Part shown: piece by piece, positions 8,737-18,926 of the stretch
How positions within the stretch are numbered: position 1 is the stretch's first letter
Layout of the letters: each line of letters starts with the position of its first letter
From: Cognataquiflexum rubidum
GTDB lineage: Bacteria > Bacteroidota > Bacteroidia > Cytophagales > Cyclobacteriaceae
Direction of reading: 5' to 3'
Assembly (NCBI RefSeq): GCF_022538115.1
Contig: NZ_JAKZAL010000003.1
Location: 1 to 64,000, forward strand
Length of the DNA stretch: 64,000 nucleotides
The notes under the pieces: generated by a model
Seen by the model: only the letters and a program-made list of their open reading frames with translations
Database searches by the model: none
Told to the model about the DNA's origin: nothing
Translations under genes and position numbers: made by a program

Positions 8737-10923
8737 ATGAAAAAACCATACTTGATTATCATTTTCCTAATGATAAACATTTCATTAGGCTACTGCAAGG
8801 AGACTATTTCCATTGCCTATAATACCCGGTTGGAGCAAATAGCATTTGTGGTGGATAACCTCAAAAGTGAGCTTTTTTATCAGGGGAAAAAGATGGAGGT
8901 CAGTGACATCAATAATAGTTCGGGTTCAGCTGATCTTGTTGTATTGGTCCAAAGTGATATTCGGACCCAATATGAAGGTAAGGTCCAAGGGGTTGATTTT
9001 GAGGGTCTGAATTCGGAAGGCTATCGGTTTAAAAGGCAAGAAGGAACGCTTTTCATCCTTGCAGCTGAACAAAGCGGAGCGGCATACGCACTGCTGGAAT
9101 TAAAGGAACACTTTCAGTTAAACGGGGAGTTAATTGGTATCACAGATAAAGTTGTCAATCCTGCATTTGAATATCGGATAGTCAAATTCAATCTTCCCTG
9201 GTCTCCTTATAGAACCAGTCTGGCGACAGAAGTACATACGCATACCAGTAGGGATATAGCCTTTTGGGAAAAATTTCTGGACATGATGGTTGAAAACCGT
9301 TTAAATGTCCTTTCTCTATGGAATAACCATCCTTTTCCATTTATGATCACTTCAACAAATTACCCTAAAGCCACTCCCTTCAACCAAGATGAAATGGCCG
9401 AATGGAAGACTTTTTGGAAGACACTTTTTAGGATGGCCAAATTAAGGGGAATACAGACTTTTGTAATCAACTGGAATATTGTGGTATCACCCGAATTTGC
9501 AGAAGCTTATGGAGTCAAAGAGTACAATGATCTTTCGGATGTTGTAAAAAACTACACGAAAGAATCTGTGACCCAATTGATCAATGAATATGAGGACCTG
9601 ACAGGCATCGGAGTCACATTGGCGGATTGGATGGGGAATTTTGGTGAGGAGGAGATGACCCCACAAAAGAGGGAAGACTGGATTGAAGAGACTTTTGTCG
9701 CAGGTATGAAAGCTGCTAAAAGGCCTGTCAAATTCATCCACCGATCTGTCCTGGCAGGAGATCCGATTGCCATGAGAGAATTGATAGACAGGGCGGATCT
9801 TAAAGAACCGGCTTTGGTGGAAATCAAATTCAATTGGTCCCATGGTCATTCCACCCCCAAGCTAGCCATTACCCATGATTATCATTCAGGAGAACTCGAT
9901 GAAAGGTTTTGGAACCCTTTACCCAAGAATTACAAAATCCAATGGATGGTAAGAAATGAAGACTTTTTCATTCTAAGGTGGGGGCAGCCTGACTTTATCC
10001 GTGCCCATATCAAAGAGAATTCCAAAGAATTTGTAAACGGTTACTTCATTGGTTCTGAGGGATACATTCCTGCAATGGATTATTCGCACAAACCATCTTC
10101 TATCAAAACCTGGCAGTATGCTTTTGAAAAACAATGGATGTTTTATAAAACCTGGGGCAGGCTGCTTTTTCAGCCGGATACTCCTGACAGTTATTTTATC
10201 AACCAATTTGAATTAAGGTATGGGAAGGGTATGGGACTTCCTCTGTTAGAAGCTTATAAACTGGCAAGTAACATGCCCTTAAGATTGGCATCTTTTTACA
10301 GGTCAACCTGGGATTATACACTTTACTCGGAAGGTTTCATCGAAGCAGAACCCTCTTCTCGAACCAAATGGTTTGACAGGTCATCTCCTTTCATATCCAT
10401 CGATGAACTGATCAACCATGAAACTTTGGATCCTGACATGATCTCCATAGTTGATTATGCTTTGAAATTAAAGAACAATGAAAAAATTGAAAGCCACCAA
10501 ATAACCCCACTCGCATTGGCCGAAACTTCCGAAAAGGAAAGCAGGAAAGCTTTGGAATTGGTAGTGCCGCTATATGCCCATACAAATGAGTATTCCGGCG
10601 CCCTTATATCTGAATTAGACGATATCTCCACCTGGAGTTACTTGGGGATCTATTTTGCGGACAAATTGAGGGCCGGAGTTGCACTGCAGCAATTCAGAAA
10701 TACCGGAGATCTTGAAAAGAAAAAACTGGCTATTGATCTTTTGGAAAAATGTCTTGGGCATTGGGATCAGGTCATAAAATTCACCAAAGACCGGTATAAT
10801 CCTACCCCCCATGTCAGTACCCAGAGGTATGGAGAAAACTTCCAAGAATTTTCATGGGAACTCCTTAGGCCTCAGGTCGAGAGAGATATTCAGATTGCAG
10901 TGGACTCAAAATCAAATCAATGA
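8737..10923 (+). CDS. Secreted GH67/GH20-like glycoside hydrolase candidate, paralogue A
   Basis: 728 residues with an N-terminal signal peptide (MKKPYLIIIFLMINISLGYC). I start at the ATG at 8737, one codon after a possible TTG. After an alpha/beta N-terminal domain of the kind that precedes GH20/GH67 barrels comes a TIM-barrel-like middle: FEYRIVKFNLPW, FWEKFLDMMVENRLNVLSLWN, then motifs shared with the two paralogues at 27338 and 29495: GEEEMTPQ, KFNWSHGHSTP, RNEDFFILRWGQPDFIR, GYFIGSEGYIP. The C-terminus is helical. Invariant acids in GE and NED are plausible catalytic residues, by inference only. It is the most divergent of the three. Its stop overlaps the next ATG (ATGA), so the two are translationally coupled. 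Possibly an alpha-glucuronidase-like enzyme; the family is not settled from sequence alone. Confidence 0.6.
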   Translation: MKKPYLIIIFLMINISLGYCKETISIAYNTRLEQIAFVVDNLKSELFYQGKKMEVSDINNSSGSADLVVLVQSDIRTQYEGKVQGVDFEGLNSEGYRFKRQEGTLFILAAEQSGAAYALLELKEHFQLNGELIGITDKVVNPAFEYRIVKFNLPWSPYRTSLATEVHTHTSRDIAFWEKFLDMMVENRLNVLSLWNNHPFPFMITSTNYPKATPFNQDEMAEWKTFWKTLFRMAKLRGIQTFVINWNIVVSPEFAEAYGVKEYNDLSDVVKNYTKESVTQLINEYEDLTGIGVTLADWMGNFGEEEMTPQKREDWIEETFVAGMKAAKRPVKFIHRSVLAGDPIAMRELIDRADLKEPALVEIKFNWSHGHSTPKLAITHDYHSGELDERFWNPLPKNYKIQWMVRNEDFFILRWGQPDFIRAHIKENSKEFVNGYFIGSEGYIPAMDYSHKPSSIKTWQYAFEKQWMFYKTWGRLLFQPDTPDSYFINQFELRYGKGMGLPLLEAYKLASNMPLRLASFYRSTWDYTLYSEGFIEAEPSSRTKWFDRSSPFISIDELINHETLDPDMISIVDYALKLKNNEKIESHQITPLALAETSEKESRKALELVVPLYAHTNEYSGALISELDDISTWSYLGIYFADKLRAGVALQQFRNTGDLEKKKLAIDLLEKCLGHWDQVIKFTKDRYNPTPHVSTQRYGENFQEFSWELLRPQVERDIQIAVDSKSNQ

Positions 10924-13199
10924 AAAATAATGAAATAAGAATCCCGGACGTCTCGGAAGGATCTAAGGAATTTGGTCTGAGCAGAAGAAATTTCATTCAG
11001 CTGGGCAGCGTAGTAGCAGGAGGAATGATATTAAGCCCTTCTTTTGCGGCTGCCAATATTTATAACAAATCAAATAAACCGGTTGATCCCCAATGGTACC
11101 ATAAACCTGTCAGGATCATGCATACAGTTTTACGGGAGATTGATGCGAGGAATTATAATGCTGCCAAAGTAGTGGAATACCTCAAAAAAGGGAGTTACAA
11201 TACACTTTGCGTAAATGCAGGAGGGATTGTAGATTTTTTCCAAAACCCATTGTCTGCGGGTAATATCAACAAAGAAATGGGGGATAGGGATGTTTTGAGA
11301 GAGATTTCTGAAGCCTGTCACAAAGAAGGAATTAAAGTTATCGCAAGAATTGACTTTAGGGGTGTTGAAGAACATATTTACCAAAAATTCCCCGACTGGT
11401 TCATCAAGGATATCAATGGAGAACCTGTCAAATTAACCTACACAAAACCCCAGCTTTACGCTTCCTGCTATCTTGGAAAACACAGAAATGACTATGCCAA
11501 TGACTATGTCAGCTATGTACTCAAAAACTACAAGGTAGATGGTATCTGGCATAACTCACCGGGGTTCAACGGGATTTGCTATTGTAAACCATGCCGGGAG
11601 TCATTCCATAAATTTTCAGGTAAATCTCTTCCCGGCAGACAGGCTCCTCCTGAAGAAATCAGTGAATACATGGTTTGGAAAAGGATTGAGGCTGACGGTT
11701 ATATGAAAAGGATCAAAAATACTGTCAAATCATTCGGAGATGACAAAGTGTATACTGCAGAGATTTTCAGTATTTATGATGTTGGGCAGAACTTAGACTG
11801 GGGTTTGGGATTTGATAATGCCAGGGATCATTTCGATATCCTGGTAAGTGTGGCTTTTTTGACCGGTCATGGGGCGGATAAGTATTATTTTGATCTCAAC
11901 TACGGGACCACAATCATCAAATTTTTGAAATCCATGGTGCCGGATAGAGAGGCAGTGGTGATGTACGGAGGCAATGGAACTTCTCACCGATTGGTGGCTG
12001 ATCCATCTATAGACCTGAAAATTTGGCTTTGGCAGATTCTATCGGTAGGTGGACGTTTTTGGAACTGTTATTTTACCAATGTTCCAACCTTGAGCCATGA
12101 CAATAGAAATGCTTATAACGAAACTGAGGCCTACAATTTTGTAAAGGAAAATGAAGTATTGTTGGAGCAGCATATTCCTCATTCCAATATCGGGATTTAT
12201 TATTCCAATTCCACAAGGGAATCTTACCGAAAAAAAGCTGAGGATGAAGACGCCTACGGCAATGAAATCAGAGGGATTGAAACAGTTTTGATGGAAAATC
12301 ACATACCCCATGATTTTCTCATTGATGACCATTTTTCGGAAGAAAAATTCCAAAAATACAAACTGATCATCCTTCCCAATGTCAAATGCATCTCCAAGAA
12401 GGAGGTCACTCTATTTAAAAAATTTGTGGAAAATGGAGGTAATCTGATCGCAACATATGCTTCCAGTTTATTCGATGAAAAAGGAAATGAACTTGAAAAC
12501 TATGGGCTGAGTGAAGTTCTTGGTGTCAATTATGCAGGAAAAAGGGTCAATACAAAGAGTGACAATTACCAATTCATTCTGGATAAAGGACATCCTTTGG
12601 TATCTGCGGATAGTAGTGAAACAGAATTGTTGTTTAATGCAGCCCATACCACACTCTGTAAGCCGATGCCCAATACCAAAGTGGTATGTACGTGGGTTCC
12701 TACCATTCAAAACCAGCCACCGGACAAATCATGGGTTGAGGATTTTTCTACAGAATATCCAACGATCACTGAAAATGAGTATGGGGAGGGAAAAGTGATT
12801 TATTTCGCCAACCAGCCCGATTTAATAAGCCATGTGATTGGTCACGCTGATCCAAGAAATCTTCTTGCTAGGGCGATCCAATATCTAGTTGGGAACCAAA
12901 TACCCTTAGATACCAATGCCCCACCGAGTGTCAATTTAGGCTTGACTACTTCTCTGATCCATCCGGGGCAATACATACTTTCTCTTGTCAATACTACTTC
13001 AGGACCGATCCGTCCCATCAGGGCACTGATTCCTGTCCATGATATATGGATCAAGGTCAATTTACCAGGAGAGAAATTATTGGACCATAAGGTACTGAGG
13101 TGTCAGGGAGATTGTGTGGTAAACAAATTCGGAGAAGGTTTAGAAATCAAAATCAGCAAACTACAGGACTATTTTTCACTCCATTTTACAATGGGGTAA
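10920..13199 (+). CDS. Tat-exported GHL6 / GH42-trimerisation-domain protein
   Basis: 759 residues. A twin-arginine signal [15 protein letters not shown] sits at about residues 20-35, with [10 protein letters not shown] as the hydrophobic end. The middle resembles the hypothetical glycosyl hydrolase 6 barrel (GHL6): [47 protein letters not shown], and a CxxC pair (CYCKPC). A second part resembles the beta-galactosidase (GH42) trimerisation fold: [61 protein letters not shown]. Substrate is unknown. It is coupled to paralogue A upstream. Export as a folded protein fits the tatA gene at 56709-56912. Confidence 0.72.
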   Translation: MKNNEIRIPDVSEGSKEFGLSRRNFIQLGSVVAGGMILSPSFAAANIYNKSNKPVDPQWYHKPVRIMHTVLREIDARNYNAAKVVEYLKKGSYNTLCVNAGGIVDFFQNPLSAGNINKEMGDRDVLREISEACHKEGIKVIARIDFRGVEEHIYQKFPDWFIKDINGEPVKLTYTKPQLYASCYLGKHRNDYANDYVSYVLKNYKVDGIWHNSPGFNGICYCKPCRESFHKFSGKSLPGRQAPPEEISEYMVWKRIEADGYMKRIKNTVKSFGDDKVYTAEIFSIYDVGQNLDWGLGFDNARDHFDILVSVAFLTGHGADKYYFDLNYGTTIIKFLKSMVPDREAVVMYGGNGTSHRLVADPSIDLKIWLWQILSVGGRFWNCYFTNVPTLSHDNRNAYNETEAYNFVKENEVLLEQHIPHSNIGIYYSNSTRESYRKKAEDEDAYGNEIRGIETVLMENHIPHDFLIDDHFSEEKFQKYKLIILPNVKCISKKEVTLFKKFVENGGNLIATYASSLFDEKGNELENYGLSEVLGVNYAGKRVNTKSDNYQFILDKGHPLVSADSSETELLFNAAHTTLCKPMPNTKVVCTWVPTIQNQPPDKSWVEDFSTEYPTITENEYGEGKVIYFANQPDLISHVIGHADPRNLLARAIQYLVGNQIPLDTNAPPSVNLGLTTSLIHPGQYILSLVNTTSGPIRPIRALIPVHDIWIKVNLPGEKLLDHKVLRCQGDCVVNKFGEGLEIKISKLQDYFSLHFTMG

Positions 13200-13248
13200 T
13201 TTAAAAACAACCCAATTAAATAAGTATTTATTCAAACAAAATTTTACA

Positions 13249-14535
13249 ATGGCTAAGTGGTTGAAAAGAGGAAGAACAGATTCCGAAATACTAAAGGAGC
13301 AAACCCATCTCAGTGAAACTGTCAGTGAAATAATCAGAAATGTGGAAGCACAAGGAGACCTAGCTGTCAGAACCTATTCAGAGAAATTTGATTCCTGGAA
13401 GCCGGAATCTTTCAGGCTTTCTCCTGATCAAATAGGTAAAATCTTTGACGAGGTAGAGAAAACAGTAATAGAGGATATCAAATTTGCGCAGGAACAGATT
13501 CGCAATTTTGCCATTCTGCAGAGGGCATCCATAAGAGACATTGAGGTTGAAACATTACCTGGAGTGATCCTCGGCCACAAAAATATTCCTGTAAACAGTG
13601 TGGGTTGTTACATTCCGGGTGGCAGGTATCCAATGGTGGCATCAGCCCATATGAGTATCCTTACAGCCAAAGTCGCCGGTGTCAAGCGTGTGATTGGTTT
13701 CACTCCACCAATCAACGGTGAAATCCCAAAAGCAACAGTTGTGGCCATGCATCTGGCAGGAGCTGATGAGATTTACATTCTTGGAGGAGTGCAGGCCATG
13801 GCTGCCATGGCTATTGGGACTAAAACCATAGACCCTGTAGATATGATAGTTGGGCCTGGAAATGCCTATGTGGCAGAATCGAAGCGCCAATTGTTTGGAA
13901 GGGTAGGGATTGACCTATTGGCAGGGCCTACTGAGGTCTTGTTAATTGCTGATGAAACTGCAGATGCGGAAATGGTAGCCTGCGATATATTGGGACAGGC
14001 GGAACATGGTCCTTCTTCCCCGGGAGCTTTGATCACGACCTCTGAAAAACTTGCCAAAGAGACTATTCTTGAAATAGAGAAGCAACTGTTGGTTCTCCCT
14101 ACTGCTGATATTGCCAGGGTAGCCTGGGAGCAAAATGGGCAGATCATTATAGTAAGCGACTTGGAAGAAGCAGTAATTGAAGCGGATAAATTAGCTTATG
14201 AACACGTGGAAGTGCTGACTCAGGATCCTGATTTTTTTCTGGAAAGATTAACAAACTATGGAGCTCTTTTTTTAGGGAAGGAAACAAATGTAGCATACGG
14301 TGATAAGGTGATTGGAACCAACCACACCTTACCGACCAATAAAGCAGCAAAATATACCGGCGGGTTATGGGTCGGAAAATTTTTAAAGAATTGTACTTAT
14401 CAAAAGTGTACCCCTGAAGCAAGTTTGAAAATCGGTGAGTATGCCATGAGGTTATGTGAATTGGAAGGATTTATGGGCCATAAAGAACAGGCCGCTTTGA
14501 GGGTAAGGAGGTATGGCAATGTTGGGACACTGTGA
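13249..14535 (+). CDS. HisD-family dehydrogenase, HpsN-like (catabolic)
   Basis: 428 residues of the zinc-dependent histidinol dehydrogenase family, which performs a four-electron NAD oxidation of a primary alcohol to a carboxylate. The zinc ligands and catalytic residues are present: GQAEHGP (Q and H), YEHVEV (E-H pair), [13 protein letters not shown] (D) and GFMGHKEQ (H). The sequence [20 protein letters not shown] and [16 protein letters not shown] is typical of the HpsN (sulfopropanediol 3-dehydrogenase) side of the family, not of biosynthetic HisD. No other his gene is nearby; the neighbours are a permease and catabolic dehydrogenases, so a catabolic role is more likely. The substrate is not known and need not be a sulfonate. 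Confidence 0.8.
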   Translation: MAKWLKRGRTDSEILKEQTHLSETVSEIIRNVEAQGDLAVRTYSEKFDSWKPESFRLSPDQIGKIFDEVEKTVIEDIKFAQEQIRNFAILQRASIRDIEVETLPGVILGHKNIPVNSVGCYIPGGRYPMVASAHMSILTAKVAGVKRVIGFTPPINGEIPKATVVAMHLAGADEIYILGGVQAMAAMAIGTKTIDPVDMIVGPGNAYVAESKRQLFGRVGIDLLAGPTEVLLIADETADAEMVACDILGQAEHGPSSPGALITTSEKLAKETILEIEKQLLVLPTADIARVAWEQNGQIIIVSDLEEAVIEADKLAYEHVEVLTQDPDFFLERLTNYGALFLGKETNVAYGDKVIGTNHTLPTNKAAKYTGGLWVGKFLKNCTYQKCTPEASLKIGEYAMRLCELEGFMGHKEQAALRVRRYGNVGTL

Positions 14536-14647
14536 TAAGAAATTATTTCCTAAGGATGGGTGATTCCGTTTTTTTGGAATAAGGATTACCTCCAAGCTTT
14601 TAGTTTTGAGCAAAAATGTATGTTAAACTTTTGTTGGAAATTTCATT

Positions 14648-16042
14648 ATGGATATTGTCATTATTTTATTCTCTCTGTCTTTTTTGATTTTTGTAGCATA
14701 TAGAGGGTATAGTGTTATTTTATTTGCACCGATTGCTGCCCTTTTAGCAGTTTTTTTAACGGCGCCCGAATTGGTCATGCCTTTCTTTTCAGGTGTTTTT
14801 ATGGAACGAATGGTTGATTTTATTAAACTGTATTTTGCAGTTTTCCTTTTAGGGGCAATATTCGGTAAAGTCATAGCCATATCAGGATTTGCTAAATCTA
14901 TCACAGCATTTACCTTAAAAGTATTTGGCAAAAACAATGCAATTCTGGCCATTGTGATGGTTTGTGCGGTCCTTACTTATGGAGGAGTCTCCCTTTTTGT
15001 GGTAGCTTTTGCGGTTTACCCCTTTGGTGCTGAGATTTTTAGGTCTGCTGATATCCCTAAGAGATTACTTCCCGCTACCATAGCGCTTGGGGCATTTACC
15101 TTCACCATGGATGCCTTTCCGGGTTCTCCACAGATTCAGAATATTATACCAACCTCATTTTTTCAAACAGATTCTTGGGCAGCTCCTTGGCTTGGATTGA
15201 GTGGAGGATTATTTATTTTCTTCTCAGGTTTGGTTTATCTGCATTGGAGAAAAAACAAAGCTGTAAAAATTGGGGAAGGTTATGGCGATGACCATATCAA
15301 TGAACCTGACGATGAAATTCAAGAAACATTACCCAAGCCATTAGTGGCTATTTTACCCTTGGTAATTGTTGGCGTTTTGAATAAAGCGCTGACAGACCTT
15401 ATCCCAAAGTATTATGGAAGCGTTTTTGATTTTTCAAAATTTGGGATTGGGAATATAGAAAATTTAGAGATCTCCAAATTGACCGCAATCTGGGCAGTTC
15501 AGATCAGTCTTGTTTTGGGAATTCTATCTGTGGTCATATTTGCATTTGGCCAGATCAGGAAAAATTTTATTCCGGATTTAAATCTTTCAATCAATGGAGC
15601 ATTACTCGCCACATTAAACACAGCTTCTGAATATGGATTTGGAGCCGTCATCGCTGCCCTTCCTGGCTTTCAATCGGTTAGTGATCTGATTTCTAAAACC
15701 TTTAATAACATATTGATTAATGAGGCAGTAACAGTAACGGTCCTTTCGGGAATTACAGGGTCTGCTTCCGGTGGAATGAGCATTGCATTGGCAGCCATGC
15801 ATGAAACATATATTTCTGAAGCCCTCAAATTGGGAATTCCAAATGAGGTTCTTCACCGTGTGGCATCTATGGCGAGCGGGGGTATGGATACCCTTCCGCA
15901 TAACGGGGCAATAATTACATTACTTGTTGTCACAGGCCTTACCCATAAACAAGCGTATGGCGACATTTTCGTGATGACCGGAATCAAGACCGCAGGGGTC
16001 TTTTTCATCATTATGTTATACATGGTATTCGGAATTGTCTGA
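14648..16042 (+). CDS. GntP-family organic/sugar-acid permease
   Basis: 464 residues, almost entirely hydrophobic, with about a dozen predicted membrane segments. GntP-type features are TYGGVSLFVVAFAVYPF, TFTMDAFPGSPQIQNIIP and the C-terminal ASGGMSIALAAMHETY plus ASMASGGMDTLPHNGAII. Members of the family import gluconate, other aldonates or short hydroxyacids such as 3-hydroxybutyrate by proton symport. The position between a HisD-like dehydrogenase and an enolase-superfamily enzyme points to import of a sugar acid or hydroxyacid produced outside the cytoplasm. Confidence 0.85.
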   Translation: MDIVIILFSLSFLIFVAYRGYSVILFAPIAALLAVFLTAPELVMPFFSGVFMERMVDFIKLYFAVFLLGAIFGKVIAISGFAKSITAFTLKVFGKNNAILAIVMVCAVLTYGGVSLFVVAFAVYPFGAEIFRSADIPKRLLPATIALGAFTFTMDAFPGSPQIQNIIPTSFFQTDSWAAPWLGLSGGLFIFFSGLVYLHWRKNKAVKIGEGYGDDHINEPDDEIQETLPKPLVAILPLVIVGVLNKALTDLIPKYYGSVFDFSKFGIGNIENLEISKLTAIWAVQISLVLGILSVVIFAFGQIRKNFIPDLNLSINGALLATLNTASEYGFGAVIAALPGFQSVSDLISKTFNNILINEAVTVTVLSGITGSASGGMSIALAAMHETYISEALKLGIPNEVLHRVASMASGGMDTLPHNGAIITLLVVTGLTHKQAYGDIFVMTGIKTAGVFFIIMLYMVFGIV

Positions 16043-16091
16043 TATCAAATAATCGATAAAGTGCCTAGTTCTTACCCATAAAAACGAACCA

Positions 16092-17381
16092 ATGAATCGA
16101 GGAAGACGGAATTTTATTTCAAAGGCAATGTGCGGAACACTTATCGCAGGGGCGGCGCCCATTTATTCGGGCCATGAACTTATGGCTGGGGAGAACTTGG
16201 TTGATCTCAATCATAAGTATCAGATTCTGGATGAGATTCTTGCAAAACCAGTATTCAGAAGGGAATTATTCCCTGATCCGGTTATTATTGAAAGTATCGG
16301 CCTATTAAAATATGGACAAAGCTTTCTTTGTTTAGTCAGAGAAAAAAATGGGGCTACCGGTATTTCAGTTGGCCATTCAGATCTAAAAAATCTATATCCC
16401 ATTTTTTTGAATAAAGTGCAACCTTTTTTTATCGGAAAAGATGCCCGACTCCTTGATGACATTATAGAGAGGGTATATATCTATAATCTTAATTTCCGAC
16501 ACAATGGTATTTCAATCGGGATACCCATAGCCACCATTGAATTTGCTATTCTTGACATGATGGGTAAAATCTCGGGCAAATCACTTGGAAACCTGATCGG
16601 TGATATCCATAATCCCGAAGTTGGGGTTTATATCGCCACAGAATTCAGAGAAAAACCATTAGATGAACATCTTGCTTTGATTCAGGAAACTGTTTCTCAA
16701 TATGATGTGGATGCTTTGAAGATTAAAGTAGGTTACCAGCATGCCTGGACCAAGGAGCTTTATTACAAAGGTCCAGAGGGGAAAACCGAAAAACTGATAC
16801 CAAAAGTCAGGGAGATTTATGGTAGCCAAATGGCATTGTATGCCGATGCCAATGGGTATTACAATGTACCGGATGCAATACGGGTTGGGAAAATTCTGGA
16901 AGAGTACAAATATGAGTATTTTGAAGAGCCGGTCATGTTTGACCATTTTGAGGATATCAAATCAGTAGCTGACGGCCTGAAGATTCCTATTGCCAATGGG
17001 GAACAGGATTATAGTTTTTACAATTTTAGATGGCTCATAGCCAATGACGGGATTGAAATAGTGCAGCCCGATAATTTTTATTTTGGAGGATTTATCAGGT
17101 CAATGAAAGTCGCTCAAATGGCACATGCCTTTGGCAAATCCTGTGTTCCGCATATGTCTGGTGTCGGATTGGGTTATCTCTATGACATCCATTTTGTATC
17201 TGCTATTCCAAATGCAGGGGAACACCATGAAACCCATGGCTTAAAGAGCATTGTGCCGTTTGAATGCACCACTTCTCCCCTGAAAATAGAAAATGGTAAG
17301 ATTAAGGTACCGACAGGACCTGGACTTGGGATCACCATTGATCCGGATTTCATAGCAAAGCATCAAGAAGTAAAACTGTAA
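16092..17381 (+). CDS. Tat-exported enolase-superfamily enzyme (mandelate racemase/muconate lactonising type)
   Basis: 429 residues. The N-terminus MNRGRRNFISKAMCGTLIAG is a twin-arginine signal. The barrel has the MLE/MR landmarks: DALKIKVG (KxK bases, about residues 210-217), metal ligands in YADANGYYN (D), YFEEPV (E) and IANGEQD (E), and a late VPHMSGVG histidine. Family members abstract the alpha proton of carboxylates and include sugar-acid dehydratases and racemases. Most known members are cytoplasmic, so the Tat signal is unusual and suggests that acid-sugar chemistry takes place in the periplasm. The reaction cannot be named from the sequence. Confidence 0.8.
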   Translation: MNRGRRNFISKAMCGTLIAGAAPIYSGHELMAGENLVDLNHKYQILDEILAKPVFRRELFPDPVIIESIGLLKYGQSFLCLVREKNGATGISVGHSDLKNLYPIFLNKVQPFFIGKDARLLDDIIERVYIYNLNFRHNGISIGIPIATIEFAILDMMGKISGKSLGNLIGDIHNPEVGVYIATEFREKPLDEHLALIQETVSQYDVDALKIKVGYQHAWTKELYYKGPEGKTEKLIPKVREIYGSQMALYADANGYYNVPDAIRVGKILEEYKYEYFEEPVMFDHFEDIKSVADGLKIPIANGEQDYSFYNFRWLIANDGIEIVQPDNFYFGGFIRSMKVAQMAHAFGKSCVPHMSGVGLGYLYDIHFVSAIPNAGEHHETHGLKSIVPFECTTSPLKIENGKIKVPTGPGLGITIDPDFIAKHQEVKL

Positions 17382-17434
17382 TTGGAGTGACGAAAGAAAA
17401 TTTTCAAATCATTAAAAATATAAAACTGAAAAAT

Positions 17435-18925
17435 ATGAATCAGGAAAGTAAAGATTATCCTGTTGCCCGCATGATTATTGGAAACAATTGGATCCGGAAA
17501 AATGAATATGAAAACTCTCCGGTATATAATCCTTCAACCGGGAAAATAATAGGAGTCACGCCGATGGGTACTGCCGAAGACGTCAATGAAGCTGTTAAAG
17601 TAGCCCACAAGGCTTTTCAGACCTGGTCCGAGGTGCCATCCCCAAGGAGAGCAGATGTACTATTCAGATATCGAGCCTTATTGGAACAAAACCTTGAATC
17701 CATAGCCAGGCTTATCTCAAAAGAAAATGGAAAAACACTTGATGAGGCAAGAGGGGATATCCGGAGAGGTTTCGAAGTTGTGGAATTTGCATGTGGTATT
17801 GCTCATTTGCTTAAAGGTGAGAGTCTTTCACAGGTTGCTCCGGAAATTGACGGGGTTACAATCAAAGAACCTCTGGGAGTCTGTGCAGGAATCAGCCCAT
17901 TTAATTTTCCGGCAATGGTACCTATGTGGATGTTTCCAATTGCTATTGCTTGCGGAAATACCTTTATCTTAAAACCAAGTGAGAAAGTGCCCTTTACAGC
18001 AATTAGACTTGCTGAACTATTTTTGGAAGCCGGATTGCCCGAAGGGGTATTCAATGTGGTACATGGGGGCAGGGAAGTCGTGGATGCACTTTGTACACAC
18101 CCCGGAATTGCTGCGGTAAGTTTTGTGGGTTCTTCGCATATTGCAAAGCATGTTTATACGCTTGCAACTTCCCATGGCAAGAGAGTTCAGGCCGGAGGCG
18201 GTGCCAAAAACGTTCAACTTGTAATGCCTGATGCGGATCCTGAAGCCACCATTAGATCCATATCCGGAGCAGCTTTTGGTTGTGCCGGGCAACGGTGTAT
18301 GGCAGGTTCATTGTTGGTTGGGATTGGGGATATAGCTTCTCCATTAAAAGAAAGATTGATCCATGTTATGGATTCAATGTCAATGGGGGATACTTCCGGC
18401 GAAGAGCATGTTGATATGGGTCCGGTGATTGACGGACAGAGCAAGAGTAGGATTTTGAAGGTAATTTCCGAATCGGAAAAAAACGGTGTCAGGATTTTGA
18501 GAGATGGCCGAAATGGTTTACCAGAAAATGGATTTTTTGTAGGTCCGACCTTGTTGGACCAAATCAACCCGGAAATGAATTTGTTCAGGGATGAAATATT
18601 TGGTCCTGTACTATCCATGTTATCCCCCAAAAACCTGGATGAAGCCATCAGTTGGTTAAACAAGTTGCCGTTTGGAAATGGCGCTACCATCTATACCTCA
18701 AACGGTCAAGCAGCCAGACATTTCAGCAGAAAAATCAATTGTGGTATGGTAGGCATTAATGTCGGTGTTCCTGCTCCGATGGCACTTTTCCCTTTTGCGG
18801 GATGGAATGATTCATTTTATGGGGACCTCCATGTACAGGGTACAGAGGGGGTGATGTTTTACACAAAACAAAGAGTTGTCCTATCTAGATGGGATAACAA
18901 TTATCAAAGAATCCAAGGCTGGTAA
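17435..18925 (+). CDS. CoA-acylating aldehyde dehydrogenase, MmsA/IolA type
   Basis: 496 residues from the ATG at 17435; a GTG at 17387 would add 16 residues that the family lacks. Landmarks: PFNFPAMVPMWMFPIAIACG, ILKPSEKVP, the catalytic cysteine in FGCAGQRCMA, and DEIFGPVLS. The general-base glutamate of ordinary aldehyde dehydrogenases is replaced in QAGGGAKN, as in methylmalonate/malonate-semialdehyde dehydrogenases, which use CoA and release CO2. The expected product is acetyl-CoA or propionyl-CoA. The next gene starts one base after its stop. Confidence 0.87.
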   Translation: MNQESKDYPVARMIIGNNWIRKNEYENSPVYNPSTGKIIGVTPMGTAEDVNEAVKVAHKAFQTWSEVPSPRRADVLFRYRALLEQNLESIARLISKENGKTLDEARGDIRRGFEVVEFACGIAHLLKGESLSQVAPEIDGVTIKEPLGVCAGISPFNFPAMVPMWMFPIAIACGNTFILKPSEKVPFTAIRLAELFLEAGLPEGVFNVVHGGREVVDALCTHPGIAAVSFVGSSHIAKHVYTLATSHGKRVQAGGGAKNVQLVMPDADPEATIRSISGAAFGCAGQRCMAGSLLVGIGDIASPLKERLIHVMDSMSMGDTSGEEHVDMGPVIDGQSKSRILKVISESEKNGVRILRDGRNGLPENGFFVGPTLLDQINPEMNLFRDEIFGPVLSMLSPKNLDEAISWLNKLPFGNGATIYTSNGQAARHFSRKINCGMVGINVGVPAPMALFPFAGWNDSFYGDLHVQGTEGVMFYTKQRVVLSRWDNNYQRIQGW

Positions 18926-18926
18926 G

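Noticed and set aside
13249-14535. Biosynthetic histidinol dehydrogenase (hisD)
   Set aside because: No histidine pathway genes nearby, and sequence features match the HpsN-type branch; the catabolic context is stronger.
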